Translations under genes and position numbers: made by a program
NCBI GenBank assembly: GCA_016648135.1
Contig: JADDOH010002103.1
Span: forward strand, 161,495 to 225,494
DNA from: Agrypnia vestita
Taxonomy: Eukaryota; Arthropoda; Insecta; Trichoptera; Phryganeidae
Direction: 5' to 3'
DNA length: 64,000 bases
Part shown: piece by piece, positions 21,246 to 33,010 of the stretch
Numbering within the stretch: position 1 is the stretch's first letter
How the letters are laid out: each line of letters begins with the position of its first letter
Notes under the pieces: generated by a model
What the model was told of the DNA's origin: nothing
Seen by the model: the letters and a program-made list of their open reading frames with translations, nothing else
The model's database searches: none

Positions 21246-21545
21246 GCTATTGAGTTGCACCGTAAGCAATAAGATGTTAATGTGTTTTTTGTAGTTATTT
21301 CGTACTATATTAAAAGGTAAGGACATGTAAAGCAAGGCAACGAAGATGTGGACTTGGCAAAGTAAAAGGAGATAAAAAGTTTACCGGTAAATGCTCGAAT
21401 TGTTCGAAGTATATTTGCAAACAACGCCGTATTTTCGTATGTGTTAACTGTAGTAATATAATTTTTACCAAAGCTCAACTCAGTATAGTAGTAAGTGTTG
21501 ATTCTCATAATTTAATGTCTATACTTGTTCCAAAAAAAGTTTTTT
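21246..21545. other. unassigned sequence
   Basis: Nothing recognised. Confidence 0.4.
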
Positions 21546-21742
21546 TAAATAAAACGCAAATTACTTTGTTTTCACCACTTCCTTAGATATGAAATCTACA
21601 AGATTCGAGAACAATGTTCTCTGCTTCAGGATTGTTTGAAGACACAAACAATCCTGTAAGAGAACATTGTTCTCGAATCATGTACGCTTTATATGTAATA
21701 AAGTGGTGAAAACAAAGTGATTTGTGTTTTATTTTAATAAAA
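21546..21742. mobile_element. foldback element with stacked inverted repeats
   Basis: The outer arms share CACTTTGTTTTCACCACTT-type sequence; the inner arms share GATTCGAGAACAATGTTCTC and AGGATTGTTTG with their complements. The whole ~195 bp folds back on itself. No other copy in the window. Confidence 0.7.
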
Positions 21743-22120
21743 ATGTCATCACAAAATTCAAACCTATATTCATAAGAAAAAATAAGTTTAAGTTTTATCT
21801 CATTTCTATTCAACAAACTTGATGTTTATTTTAAATATTAAGTTTAAAAATGTATCAAAAAAGAGGAATATCAGTGTTCAAAAGAAAATAAAAAGACTGA
21901 TTACAATAAAACAACGATTTTTAGTTTTTTTTAAAATAAAGTCCAAAATTCTCTTGATTTAGCCGACCCCTCTTTTCATTAGCAATTAAAATTCCTTTTT
22001 TAAAATAAATAATAAAAATTAATATTATTAATAATAAAGGTCTATATCTAAACTATCTGCACGTATATCAAAGATTTATTTAACAATACTAATCATATAT
22101 ATTAAAAAAATAGACCACAT
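21743..22120. other. unassigned AT-rich sequence
   Basis: Nothing recognised. Confidence 0.4.
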
Positions 22121-25100
22121 TCCGCGATATATGTTTGAATGTTTGAATGTTTAAATGTTTGATTGTTTGTCGCCAAAATGGACATTTCGATTTTTTCCAG
22201 TTTTTTTCGCCGTTTTCGCGCGCTTTTTTGCGGTTTTCTCTGCAACTATACGCGATAGAAATATTTTGTAAAAAAATTATAAAAGCCGATTAGTTTCCGC
22301 GTGCAAATTTTTTACTTTAAATTTGTTTATTCTTCTTCTTTTTTTTCTGCGGCTGTTTGAGTGAAAATGGGTTTTTACTGCATATCTCGGTGTTTTGCCA
22401 TCAGATTCAAAATAAAAGTATGACGTTTTGTGTAAAATCCGACCATCTTTCTTTTTTACATACATCAATTTTGCGTAGCTTTCTTTCTCGGCGACATAAA
22501 AAAATAAATCCCCGTTTTCGGTCCGTTTTCGCGAGACTGCCCTGTAGGCGTACTTTTAACGAAATTAAAAAATCGAGTACCGGGTTCTAACGACAGTTAA
22601 AGGGGTCATCTTTTGCGCATTTTTTGATTTTTTTTTACCCCCTCCACTTTTCTCGGTACGCAGTCGAAGTAGAAATTTCCGTTTCTTTAATAACTCGGTT
22701 AAAAAGAATCGCACAGACACGCAAGTGGCATCACCGCGTGGCGCTCGACGGTGCGCATCTTTTTTATTGAAAATAATTACTCCCAAACGCGTGTCCAAGC
22801 AGCGGCAATCTTTTTAGTGCGTTTTTTCGGCGTTTTTTATATATTTGTATGCTGCTCCGCAACGGGGAGGCCTACATTCATCATCCGTACCACACTCGAT
22901 AGAGGATGAGTGCCGTTAGCGAGTCCATTGAAAAATATTGTTCCAAAGTGAAACGTTTTTGCGTGACGGAAGCTTACATCCGGATTTCACTATTTCGGCC
23001 GTAGCTTCGCAGCAGTGAGTCGGATTGAAATTTTAGAATACACGTTTTGTAGGGCCCAGCTTTTCACAGATGACCTTATTTTTAGATTTTTTCTAGCTTC
23101 ATTTTTCTAGCTAGCATTCATAGAAAATTTACGAGCTAAACCAGATTTATTTTTTATGAAATTGTAATTAAAAGCAAATCGTTGTCGTTTGTTTTGCCGT
23201 TTCGCGAAAACGTCGCTGTTGAATTTCATTCTCTATTTAGTCTGAGGGGAACCTCCGTTGCGGGCGGATGCTTAGGAGAATTTTTGTATATTTTACGTAA
23301 ATTCAATCAATATTTATTATTTGATCGTGCAATGGAACCGAGAGTGACGTCACCTATAAATTGACGAACTCGAGCTGTATATATATGAAGCCTTTTTCTT
23401 ACAAGGCCGTTTTTAAGGGTTTTTTAAACTTATTTTCGCACATATTAGGGTTTTATCTGTAAGTTTAAATGACAAACACAATTAAAAAAATACAATAGAT
23501 AAGTCTTTACCGAGTGACATTTTAACATTTATTTTCTACATCTTCTTCTTTGTTTATCACAAAGTGGTTTATGTAACTTTTTTTCGCACATATTTCCATA
23601 TTTGCATTTGATTTTACGTTACTTTTTTACAGGATTTTAATATTTTATGATAAAGAGCGCTTTTTAGTAGGTATACAATTAACGCTCAATACTGACAGTT
23701 ATAATATTTTGAAGAATTAGGAAAAGCACGTTTTTTTTGCGGAGGGTTGAAAAGATTACGTGGACACATTTTAGTTCTTTTGAATATTTAAAACGGAAAT
23801 AAAAATTTTAAAATTTGTCATACATGTATTTTTTTGGAGTTATTTTGTTGAAATTTTTTTTTCGAAATCTGTTTTCGTCGCGGGGTTGTCAACCGTTTTT
23901 TCGTACGTACGTAACGTACGTAACTCGAGCGTTTGTCATCCGATTTGAAGTTCGTTCGTATTTTTTTGGAGATATTTTTTTGCAATTTTTTTTCGAAATC
24001 AGTTTTCGTCGCGGGGAGGGGTGGAGGGGGACTTATATTTTCATACATTTATTTATGTTATTAGACTTGCAAATTTTATTTTCAAAAATTACGGAAATGT
24101 TTCATTAGAGGTCAGTACATATTACTTTTTTTCTCCGTTGTACATTTCATTACATTTTCCAATTTATTTTGATATTCCCTACAGGGGGTCTTTGGGGTTT
24201 CATTAGGAATAAAATTATGAATATATGTCATACATATATTTTTTTGGATATATTTTTATTCTTTATTTATTTTCGTCGCGCGGGGGGAGGACTTATATTT
24301 TCATGCATTTATTTATGTAACTTGACTTGCGACTTCAATTTTGACAAATTACACAAATGTTTCATTAAAGGTCAGTACATATTATTTTTTAATTTTTTTT
24401 TCTACTTTGTACATTTATTTACATTATTCAATTTATTTTGATATTTGATATATGATATGATAGGGGTCTTGGGGGTTTTATTAGGAGTAAAATTTTGAAA
24501 ATTTGTAATACATATATTTTTTTGGAAATATTTTTATTCTTAATTTATTTTCATTGCGCGGGGGGAGGGGGGAGGGACTCATAATATTATTTATGTTATT
24601 TGACTTGCGATTTTAATTTTGACAAATTACGAAAATGTTGCATTAGAGGTCAGTACATAAGCGTTTCAGCGGGCGATTTGAAGGTAGAGTGGACGTTTCG
24701 ACCGCGTAGCGGCGATTCGACGGTAGAGAGAGCGTTTCGACCGCACAGCGGGCGATTCAACGGTAGAGTGGGCGTTTCGACCGCGCAGCGGGCGATCCGA
24801 CGGCAGAGTAGGCATTTCGACCGCGCAGCGGGCGATTCGACGGTTGAGTAGGCGTTTCGACCGCGCAGCGGGCGATCCGACGGCAGAGTTGGCGATTCGA
24901 CTGCGCAGCGGGCGATGCAACGGCAGAGTGGGCGTTTCGTCCGCGCAGCTATTTGCGCGGCCATTTCGAACATTTCGGATACATTTTGTTTTTAAGTTTT
25001 TCAGTGTTTACTCCCGAACGCGCAGACTGATCTTCGCGATCGGGGCGTCACCGGAAAGGGGAGCTCGGCGCGCAGTATTAACTTTCTTCTTCGTTACACA

Positions 25101-25529
25101 ACCAACAGTGAGTCCGTCTTCTTCTTCTTCATTACTTAATAAACAGTGAGTCTGCCGCCAGGCTAAATTGCACGCGTAGCCGTGCAATGGGCCTTTGCGC
25201 GGCTTCCTCTTACATCCTTCGGTTTTTACAAGTTGAAGTTCTCTCTCTTCCCACTCGATCTTTCACAACTCTCTCATTTATCATCCGATTTCAATTTGAA
25301 AAAATACCACAGATAGCTCTCTTCTTCTTCTATCAAATCTCATAGTACAATCTCCCGAATGCGCAGTCCGATTTTTGCGATCGGGGCATTACCGGAAAGT
25401 GTTTACCGTCAATCTTTTTCTTCGTTACTCAACCAACAGTGAGTCCGTCTTCTTCTTCTTCGTTACTTAATCATCAGTGAATCTGCCGCCAGGCTAAATT
25501 GCACGCGTAGCCGTGCAACGGGCACCTAG
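22121..25529 (+). mobile_element. non-autonomous Helitron-like element (copy 1)
   Basis: The start TCCGCGATATATGTTTG and the end, a TTGCACG/CGTGCAA hairpin 9 bp before CTAG, are shared with the inverted copy at 51427-57633. A 3'-terminal hairpin followed by CTAG and a host T is the Helitron signature. The left ~740 bp match 56540-57633 inverted, including the segment around 22565-22798. No Rep/helicase frame exists, so it must have been moved in trans. The last ~175 bp are present twice (25015-25190 and 25354-25529). The middle has AT-rich repeats and a GC minisatellite. Flanks: T on both sides. Confidence 0.65.
24661..24950. repeat. 40-bp GC-rich minisatellite
   Basis: About seven units of the type GCGTTTCGACCGCGCAGCGG followed by GCGATCCGACGGCAGAGTAG, the first two shortened. 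Because 40 is not a multiple of 3 and the units lack stops, both strands stay open for 80-107 codons. Those frames are repeat artefacts, not genes. Confidence 0.9.
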
Positions 25530-25557
25530 TTATACATATTATTTCATTAATCAAAAT

Positions 25558-25623
25558 CTGGGTGTTTTTACACCGATTGTAGTCTTAGTAGTATATAGAT
25601 TCATTCTAGCCCTCAAGGGTTAA
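25558..25623 (-). mobile_element. piggyBac-like terminus next to TTAA
   Basis: On the minus strand TTAA (25620-25623) is followed by CCCTTGAGGGC and, ~35 bp in, GACTACAATCGGTGTAAAAA. TTAA plus CCC(T/A) is the piggyBac-type arrangement. Its partner may be the block at 20144. If so, the Helitron copy lies inside this element. Confidence 0.4.
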
Positions 25624-26974
25624 TATTACTTACCTATGTATCTATCACATGTTTTCGAAGCCGATTGCTTTCCTGCTAGTTTAAGTTTAATACACTACGA
25701 TCAGACTCTTTTTATTACAGAATATGAATAAAATTAATACCTTTTCCAACACAGAACAAAGAAATCCAAATCAATTATTTTTTCAATTATATTGTGACAT
25801 AATATGTATACACTATATAAAATTGTGACAATACACTGTAATAATCGAGATATTTGTTGTGAAGTCTGTTTTTTCTCATTTCATTTCAAACAATGAATAT
25901 TGTTAAATTTAACATATGAGGTTTGAAAATTTGTTAACAAATCTCATTCACCTGGAAAAATTTTGTGAGTAGATTATGAAACGGACATTCACTGTCTCTT
26001 CTATCATTAACATTACTAAACGTTTTACAGGATAATCATATCCAGGATAAGCCATTAAGCAGACAGTTCTCGGAGTTCTCCCACAATACACTGTTCTGTA
26101 GTTCTCTCCTTGACAGTAAGAGTTATGGGATACATTTTGGGTCTAATCCGTCAGTGATGTCATTTCGTAAATCATAATAATAATTGTATCTCTTAAGAGT
26201 ACGGTCTGTTTTAGTGGGTTTAGGAAGTAACACCAGCTAAACAAAACTAGGAAATTCGTGTGATCCATCAATTCATTTAATAATCAAATATTCATTAACA
26301 TGGGTAAAATACATATATTATATTTGTGTGTAATATTATACGTGAAATAGGAAGATGGTCTTAATAATTCGCGAGTTAACCCTTTCCCAGACCGTGGGAA
26401 TACGTATTCCCAGCATGTAAATTTTAATTTCAGTCCAATGCTTTCTGCTTTCTACTTTCTACTTTCATTTCGAGTTGTCACTCATATATTTTTCAATAGT
26501 CATTCATGAGTTCTACACATATCATATGAACATACATATTTATGTATTATTTTATTCTTCCTTTGCATACACTGTATTTAATTTTCACCGTTAAATTTCA
26601 TGAAATTGTATTACGTCATGTATTCTACTGGCTGTCAAGTTGTATAATCCATACTTTTTTTATATCGTGTACGTTTTTTTATTTACTTTCACCTTGTGCA
26701 CTCTCTATTGTTTCGCTGCATTACATTTAAATCGTTTTTCTATGGTTTTTCTTATATCACTGCATTTCATGTATTTCTTTTTTATATTTTTCATTTAACT
26801 TTTATACGACTGACATTGCATTTCGTGTACGTATATCATATACGTACGTCGAGCCCTGATTGGCAAACGACCAGCCAGATGCGTACGGCTTGACCGCCAC
26901 ACTTTTGTGGTGTGTGTCGACAGACGGAACTTTGATCTAGTTGCGTCATTCTTCCACCAAGTTTCTAACTAACT
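25624..26974. other. mostly unassigned; piggyBac-like solo end at 26376
   Basis: At 26376-26379 TTAA is followed by CCCTTTCCCAGACCGTGGGA and the palindrome TGGGAATACGTATTCCCA, a piggyBac-like end without a visible partner. The rest, including AT-rich open frames at 26540-26890, shows no domain. Confidence 0.35.
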
Positions 26975-27531
26975 AACCATCACGCCGTTTCTCCGCAGGG
27001 GTAGGCAGAGAAGATAGAACGCCATATTCTCCTATCTTGGCACACCACTCTTGCTTCGGCTACATTCAGACATCTTCTCATGCAAGATCTACGGATGTTG
27101 AGGCTTTACACAGGGCCATCTTCTAACATTTGTAGTATTTGATTTTGACAGGTCTTTCGCGGACGCCCTCTATTCCTGTTGCCTTCAACACTCGCCCCAT
27201 ATATTTTCTTAGCCATTCTTCACTCGCTCGTACGTTCCACATGACCGAACCATCTCAGCACTCCTTTCTTTATTCCATCTACTACACTACAGCCAGCATT
27301 GCATTCACTTCTAATTTGTTCACTCCTCACCCTATCGACCAAAGATTTTCCACACAAGCGTATTAGTGGCCGCATTTCCACCGCATTCAGTCTACTTTCA
27401 TTCCTCCTTTGCCAATTCCAGGCTTCACGTCCATAAATCCACACTGCAGCCAGCATTACATTCACTTCTAATTCACTAGACCACGCATTTTTATCGGTAC
27501 GACCAAATAATCTTGAAATTATGCGGAGCAT
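26975..27531 (-). pseudogene. RTE-like non-LTR retrotransposon C-terminal fragment (copy B)
   Basis: The minus strand reads ESRLNAVEMRPLIRLCGKSL, VDRVRSEQIRSECN, GVLRWFGHVERTSE, a TGA, RMAKKIYG and EGNRNRGRPRK, and ends in RSIFSAYPCGETA and a stop near 26982. These are standard motifs of the post-RT region. The TGA replaces a GAA seen in copy A, so the frame was inactivated by a substitution. Copy A shows the same 3' boundary. Confidence 0.8.
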
Positions 27532-27799
27532 AGGTTTACATGTTCCTGATAACTAGCTACCTACGACAGCGTCAACATAGATTGTTTCGCATTCCAATAT
27601 ACAGGACACAGGAATACTTTGCCGATGGTTATGCCTGTTGAAGGGGGTTCCTATTTAACACTTATATCATTTTGGATGTTGATCTGCTCCATAACTCTGG
27701 AGGGGGTTTTCGAAGCAGCATTCTCCCACAACTTTGATTAGAGTTCTTATATATATTCTGAATTTTTATATTTCTGTAAATTAATACAGTTACTTAATA
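27532..27799. other. unassigned sequence
   Basis: Nothing recognised. Confidence 0.4.
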
Positions 27800-28339
27800 C
27801 AGGGTTATTTGTAAAACATTAATAACCTCGCAGAACTATATACCTGCATTAATTATGAGTCGAAAATGTTCCAGCAGCCATGACCTAATATCAATGTAGT
27901 GATGGAGTTATGCTATAATAGTTATATTAAAGATAGCATTTTTATTCAATATTTCTGACTAATTTTTTTTTAAAACGTTGAACTATCATTACAGTAATTT
28001 ATATCGATTACGAAAAATTCATTCGTTTCAATACAAGTTAAATACAATGAAATAAAAACCTGCAGAAATTCTAATTGCAATTGGAAGGTTTTTATTTTTT
28101 TATTTGACTTGTGATAAAAGGATAAGAGTGTTTTACATTTGATATAAGTAACTGTAATGATAGTCTAACGTTTTGCAAAAAATAAGTCAGAAATATTGAG
28201 AAAAAAAATGCAAACTTTGATGTCGCATATCTCCATAACTCTTGATATTTGGTCATGGTTACTGGAACATTTTCGACTCATATTAAAATGCAGGAATATC
28301 GTCTAGCGAGGTTATTAATGTTTTACAAATAACTCTTTT
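27800..28339. mobile_element. foldback MITE, family Q, full-length copy
   Basis: The ends CAGGGTTATTTGTAAAACAT and the inverse ATGTTTTACAAATAACTC bracket ~540 bp whose two halves are inverted copies (AATAACCTCG, ATGAGTCGAAAATGTTCCAG, CATGACC blocks). Same family as 4125-4569 and the half copy at 32287. Confidence 0.8.
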
Positions 28340-28690
28340 AATGATTATCCCTCTGTGGACAAAATCCAGCCATTGTGTTCTCAGAACTTATGCACATATC
28401 AAAATATTGTTAAAATTAATTTTTCTGCTTGTATCTAAATATGTGTTTTAACTGAATGACAGGACATGTATTCCGTGTATTCAGTTATATTTTAAAAATC
28501 TCAACTGTCAGAAACTGTCTGAAAAGAACCGAACTACGGCTGGTGAAATCTCTTGTCCTCTCCATAGCACTGTGTGGAATGGAAATGTAGACAATGCGAA
28601 TGCAAGAAACACGCTATATACTCGGAGATGCGATGGTGCGGGGAGTACTAAGCCTCCCGTGGACCGCGAGGCGCACAAGTGTCTCTATTG
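28340..28690. other. unassigned sequence
   Basis: Nothing recognised. Confidence 0.4.
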
Positions 28691-29150
28691 CTTGCCCAAC
28701 GTAACTTGGCGTGCGGCGAATTTTGAACTAAAACACCCCCCGCCCGCACACGGCGGTAACCCCTCGCCCTGTCATTCAGTTCATTCTCGTCTTTGATCGC
28801 GAGCTGTGACATCTTGATTAACAATATACACTGAATTATTATGTCCAAAACATCCTAAACAATCCGGGATGGTGCAAGAACAATTGCCAATGAAGTATTA
28901 AAGTTTTGCGAAGCTGAAAAAGCGAATAATGGACCGATATTACCGTCTGACAGTTTGACAGATAGAACGGCCGCCATTACTGCGTGGTTTCTTTAGTGCT
29001 GCCCGACCAAATTTCTGTATTTAATACGACACCGGTCACCGGACATTCTGTACATTATATATTGTGTAATAAGTTTACACCCTGACAACTTCTGTTACGC
29101 GACAGCGACGCCCTCCCTCGCACGCCAAGTTATAGTGGTACGTCTATATG
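28691..29150 (+). mobile_element. Tc1/mariner-like derivative, family E, copy 2
   Basis: Imperfect ~32-bp inverted ends starting TATTGCTTGCCCAACGTAAC and, on the other strand, TATAGACGTACCACTATAAC, both reaching AACTTGGCGTGCG. TA flanks are plausible. The plus strand keeps IRDGARTIANEVLKFCEAEK then ANNGPILPSDSLTDRTAAIT, the probable N-terminal HTH of an IS630/Tc1-like transposase. The rest of the gene is gone. Confidence 0.7.
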
Positions 29151-29299
29151 CTCCGAGAATTCACGATTACCAAAGCTGTTCTGCACCGTGCAGGGAGATC
29201 CCTGCGCACGTGTGGCGTGTTGCCAAAAATAACGCCGAAAGAAAATCCTACTCGCAGGGGTAGTTAAGAGGACGCTCTTCTACAAGATTAATCGACTAA
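29151..29299. other. unassigned sequence
   Basis: Short spacer between two elements. Confidence 0.4.
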
Positions 29300-30039
29300 A
29301 GCCATGGGGACAAATCGACTAGGGGACAAATCGCGAAACATTCCGCGTGGCACGTCGCATCAACATCTATGCTCACGTTTCGGGGACAATGACGCGATCA
29401 TTTGACGTGTACACACCGGGACTCACATATCACTTGTCGTGGAAATGTCGCCCGATGAGGTTATGATGACAGCAGCGTATCTATTTATTTTAACGAGTTT
29501 ATCGAAACGTAAGAGGAGAAAAAGGTGGTGGGTGCAAAATTATTTACTGCAAAGAGAAAGAAGGATGGATATTCTATGCGATCTTCGAATGTCTGACGGC
29601 ACTTTTGTCAATTTCACTCGAATGACAACAACTGATTTTGACAATTTATTACAAATAATCGGGCCTTCGATAGCCAAGCAAGATAATATTAAGGAACGCT
29701 GTTGGCCCTCACATCATTTAATTTTTATATTCACGGTTTGAAGTTTCCCACAAAATTGTACGACTTTGGTAGAGCGCGATGAGTTGGAGAACAATTTCGT
29801 TTCCCCACGTTACGGCGCATGCGCATTCACTAAATATACCACGTGGTACTGACGCGTGGCGTAATGTCGCAGTGAGCTCGCTCGGGTACCGTGCGCATGG
29901 CAACGTTGCCACGGCACGTAGAAATGCCGCGCTATGTTGTGCGCGACGTCGCGGAACAGTGCACGATTTGCAACGTCACGTAGACTCTATGCCGCGCGTG
30001 CTGTTGAAGGACAATTTGTCCCCTAGTGAATACATGGCT
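29300..30039 (+). mobile_element. PIF/Harbinger-type deletion derivative (copy A)
   Basis: TAA duplicates flank the element exactly (29297-29299 and 30040-30042), as expected for the 3-bp target duplications of Harbinger elements. The right end reads inward as AGCCATGTATTCACTAGGGG ACAAAT. The left end has the same AGCCATG and GGGGACAAAT, partly rearranged. It encodes the beginning of a Harbinger transposase (see next). Copy B lies inverted at 33935-34722. Confidence 0.85.
29439..29741 (+). pseudogene. Harbinger/HARBI1-like transposase, N-terminal fragment
   Basis: 100 codons, including SKRKRRKRWWVQNYLLQRER, LRMSDGTFVNFTRM and FDNLLQIIGPSI. The RWWV....R...G....L...LR..D...F.NF.RM....FD.LL..I.P.I pattern is the N-terminus of HARBI1-like DDE nucleases. 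The catalytic DDE core is missing and the frame ends soon after KERCWPSHH. Non-functional. Confidence 0.75.
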
Positions 30040-30227
30040 TAATTAAGGGCCGGTTTTATCAACTTGCATTGTAGTCGATTCAGTTGAAAATCTCGTTTGA
30101 ACCGGTGCGCGTGCGCACTGCGCTTGTTTCTGACGTATCATTTAAAATCGGTTGTGTTCAATGCTTCGATTTTTGTGGGTTTTTCTTAATTTTTTTTTTA
30201 CCATTTCGTTCATGTAAATTCATTAAA
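30040..30227. other. unassigned sequence
   Basis: Nothing recognised. Slightly GC-richer than average. Confidence 0.35.
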
Positions 30228-30400
30228 TCATTTCGTTCCAAAAAATTCATGTAAAATTATATAAGGTACGAAGTTTATTACAATAAGAATTTTTTGTTAA
30301 AGTGTCAGAGTTATAGAACTGACGCACTTGTAGAAGTAGAACTAGGCGGTCTAGCCGCATGTAAAGTACTCAGAGTATCGTAGACTCTAAGGAATCGAAA
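30228..30400 (+). repeat. interspersed repeat R, copy 3
   Basis: GGCGGTCTAGCCGCATGTAA, AGTACTCAGAGTATCGTAGA and CTCTAAGGAATCG as in the copy at 19020, ending in an A-run (30399-30407). The A-run supports a retroposon 3' end. Confidence 0.7.
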
Positions 30401-30945
30401 AAAAAAATGTTTCGACCTTGTAGTGTCGGAATGTACGATGTTATGTAGGATGCCTTTAAATATAAATATGCAATACCATATATTACAACCAATCAATTAT
30501 GTAGTTGCCTATTTTTACATGTTCACATTACATTAATATTCTAAAATATACATATGCAAGTTTGTGCTAGAGCAGGTCGAAGACACGTAATTGGGATATA
30601 TTAATTAATAATATATTATTCTTTATGTATCATGCACCTACTCATTATTATGTTGGTGTCTCTAATAAAATAAAAAATGCCACGGATTTATCTGATGATC
30701 AACTGATACGATAGTATATCCTTAACAGGAAAAGTAAATTACTTAGTCCTCGAACAATACTTTTTTTTCGGAAGAAATGGATTTCGCGGCAACTGTAAAC
30801 GAACTTTGCCGTTAGGCATCGTTGACAATAAATTTGTTTTTTGCATGTCATCATACAACAGGTTTTGATAAATGTACATTTATACGCCACAGGATAGTTA
30901 AATGAATTTTAAGTAAGTTATTCTTTAAATTGTCCTTAATTTACC
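30401..30945. other. unassigned AT-rich sequence
   Basis: Nothing recognised. Confidence 0.4.
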
Positions 30946-31165
30946 AAGCTGCTGTGGCGAAATTGTATAACGCGCCATCCCCGGATAGAATGGAGGTCCG
31001 TTGGTTTGAATCCTGGTAGCAGCTAAAGTATTTTTTCGTTCATTTGATTTTTCTGTATTCTTTTCTAATTGATTAACAAAAAATTGTTTAATAATTCACA
31101 GAACTTTGTTCTGAAATTGCAACTTCACAATAATAATATGTTTTCTTTAATATATAAAAGGAGAT
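30946..31165 (+). mobile_element. tRNA-derived SINE, alternative head
   Basis: The head GCTGCTGTGGCGAAATTG ... GGTTTGAATCC ... GGTAGCAGC pairs its ends as an acceptor stem and has a good box B (GGTTTGAATCC) and a weak box A. The tail shares CACAGAACTTTGTTCTGAAA, TTGCAACTTCACAA and AATATATAAAAGGAG-type ends with the SINEs at 46183 and 59118. The head, however, differs from theirs. Confidence 0.65.
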
Positions 31166-31639
31166 TTACACTTTATCGCATCATCACATCGCTAACTATA
31201 GTTCAAGTTGATTCTAGTTGCCCTTAGTCTGGATGAAAGTCACTTAAGGTAAAGGTAAGGTTGGAAGACACTTGTAATTGGGATAATGGGCATAGTCTTC
31301 ACTATAATGTTTATTATCTGAGTATCATTTACCCATTATCCTGTTAGTGTCTCTAATAAGTAAAAAAAAAAAACTATCTTCTCACCCTCCCAGACCATGT
31401 GCATTATATACATTACAAGTATTACTTATTATTACTGTTTACTTTTACTCTTACTCCTTATTATCACGAAGTCTTGTCTGTGTCTGTTAAATGAATCTTT
31501 ATTATCATTGTCTTATCTGTGTCGTCCTATAAGTGAGACATATAGTTATCCTTTTTTTGTATTATTTTCTAACAATTTATTTATCTCTTTGTGTTGGATA
31601 ACCAAATAAATGAATAATAGTAGATTTTCATCCCTTTTT
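31166..31639. other. unassigned AT-rich sequence
   Basis: Nothing recognised. Confidence 0.4.
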
Positions 31640-31995
31640 ACCCGACTGCGCGACGCCAAGGATAGTAATGTGTTTATCAGCCTATGTATGTATGCATGTA
31701 TGTTCTTTTGTGGCGCTCTAGCGACCAAACGCGTCGACCGATTTTGATGATTTTTACGCCAATCGACAAATCGTGTTATTGGGATGATTTCAGTCGGTAC
31801 AAATTTTTAATGGGTCCCGACTGTCAAGTCGCTATGTTCCGCATTATTTATTTATTTATTTGTTTTATGTGTGTATCGATCATGAAACTATTTCAACGGT
31901 GTAGTTATTCAATATTACTTAACAGAATTCTAGACTACTGGACTTGTTTTTTCTTTTCAATTTTTATTTAAAGTACACTTTTCACGCAGTCGGGT
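31640..31995. mobile_element. TIR element ACCCGACTGCG
   Basis: The left end ACCCGACTGCGCGA and right end TTCACGCAGTCGGGT are inverted repeats. The interior has GTGGCGCTCTAGCGACCAAA and ATGTATGTATGCATGTATGT. Sequences of this type are common in Lepidoptera, but I cannot assign a superfamily. No transposase. Confidence 0.6.
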
Positions 31996-32286
31996 TTTTT
32001 GATTTTTTTAAATTTACTGTTTTTACTGTGATTCTATTCATTAAAGGGTATAATTATTATAATTATTCATATATTTATAAATAATCAAATTTCAAAATCA
32101 ATAGATTCAAATATCCCCAATTTTATTTAAACAACTTTCTGTACTAACAATAAATTTAAAAAAGCATATATTAAGTAATAATTATAGGGATGATTTTTTT
32201 TTAATTGGGGGCTTACAAATTGATTTTTAATGATTATAATTATTTTTTTGTAGGAAAAGCGTGTAGAAATTTTGATGTTAGAGTTA
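31996..32286. other. unassigned AT-rich sequence
   Basis: Nothing recognised. Confidence 0.4.
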
Positions 32287-32467
32287 AGAAAAGTTAGTCC
32301 AACGTTTTACAAAAAATAAGTCAGAAATATTGAAAAAAATGCAAACTTTGATCTCGCATATCTCCATAACTATTGATATTAGGTCATGAGAGCTTGAACA
32401 TTTTCGACTCATTATAACGGCGGGAATATAGTGCTGCGAGGTTATTAATGTTTTTCAAATAACGCTG
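32287..32467 (-). mobile_element. foldback MITE, family Q, half copy
   Basis: Only the right arm is present (AACTTTGATCTCGCATATCT, GGTCATGAGAGCTTGAAC, ending ATTAATGTTTTTCAAATAAC GCTG). The end is followed by a small palindrome, CTGTATATACTTATACAG (32465-32482). Confidence 0.65.
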
Positions 32468-32482
32468 TATATACTTATACAG

Positions 32483-33010
32483 CGACGATACATTCATCAG
32501 CAAAGCTTGTATGACGAGTTAAGCCCGGTGTACAAAAATCAATGGATAATTAGAAAAGAAATGTAGCTGCCGGCCCCGCGTGCGGGCGCCAGCGCTCCCC
32601 CGCCGCCCCGTGCAGCGGAGGCTTTACTATCGATTTAATAATAAAACTCGTAGGGTGGGTTGTTACCTTTTTGATTTCCGTTTAAATATTTTACGCGACC
32701 GGGCCAAGTGCAATGTGGCGGCGGTATTTCCAATACAAATATTTTCCGCCGACAGCAATCTCCGCAAAAGCTCTCATGTGGATGATTTTAATGAATTTTC
32801 CTTGTTTTCGTTTACTCGGGAATTTCATTCAGCAATTCGTTTTTGACTAATTTCTATTTTTTCTACGCCGAAAATGTATTTTATGTCCGTAATTAAACTT
32901 ACAAATCATTAATTTAGATGAAAAATTTTAAACAGTGTGTTTATATGAAAGTCTGTTCGGAGAACATAGTTACCAGATTTAGTCCCCAGAGGGATAATTA
33001 ATTAATTAAG
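32483..33010. other. GC-rich island 32565-32780, possible host non-coding DNA
   Basis: GCCGGCCCCGCGTGCGGGCG, CCGCCGCCCC and ATGTGGCGGCGG stand out in the AT-rich surroundings. No element ends, no second copy, no domain in the 88-codon frame at 32580-32846. Candidate conserved non-coding sequence or untranslated exon. Confidence 0.3.

Noticed and set aside
24650..25149. Overlapping 80-107-codon frames on both strands
   Set aside because: Produced by a stop-free 40-bp repeat. No start context or domain.
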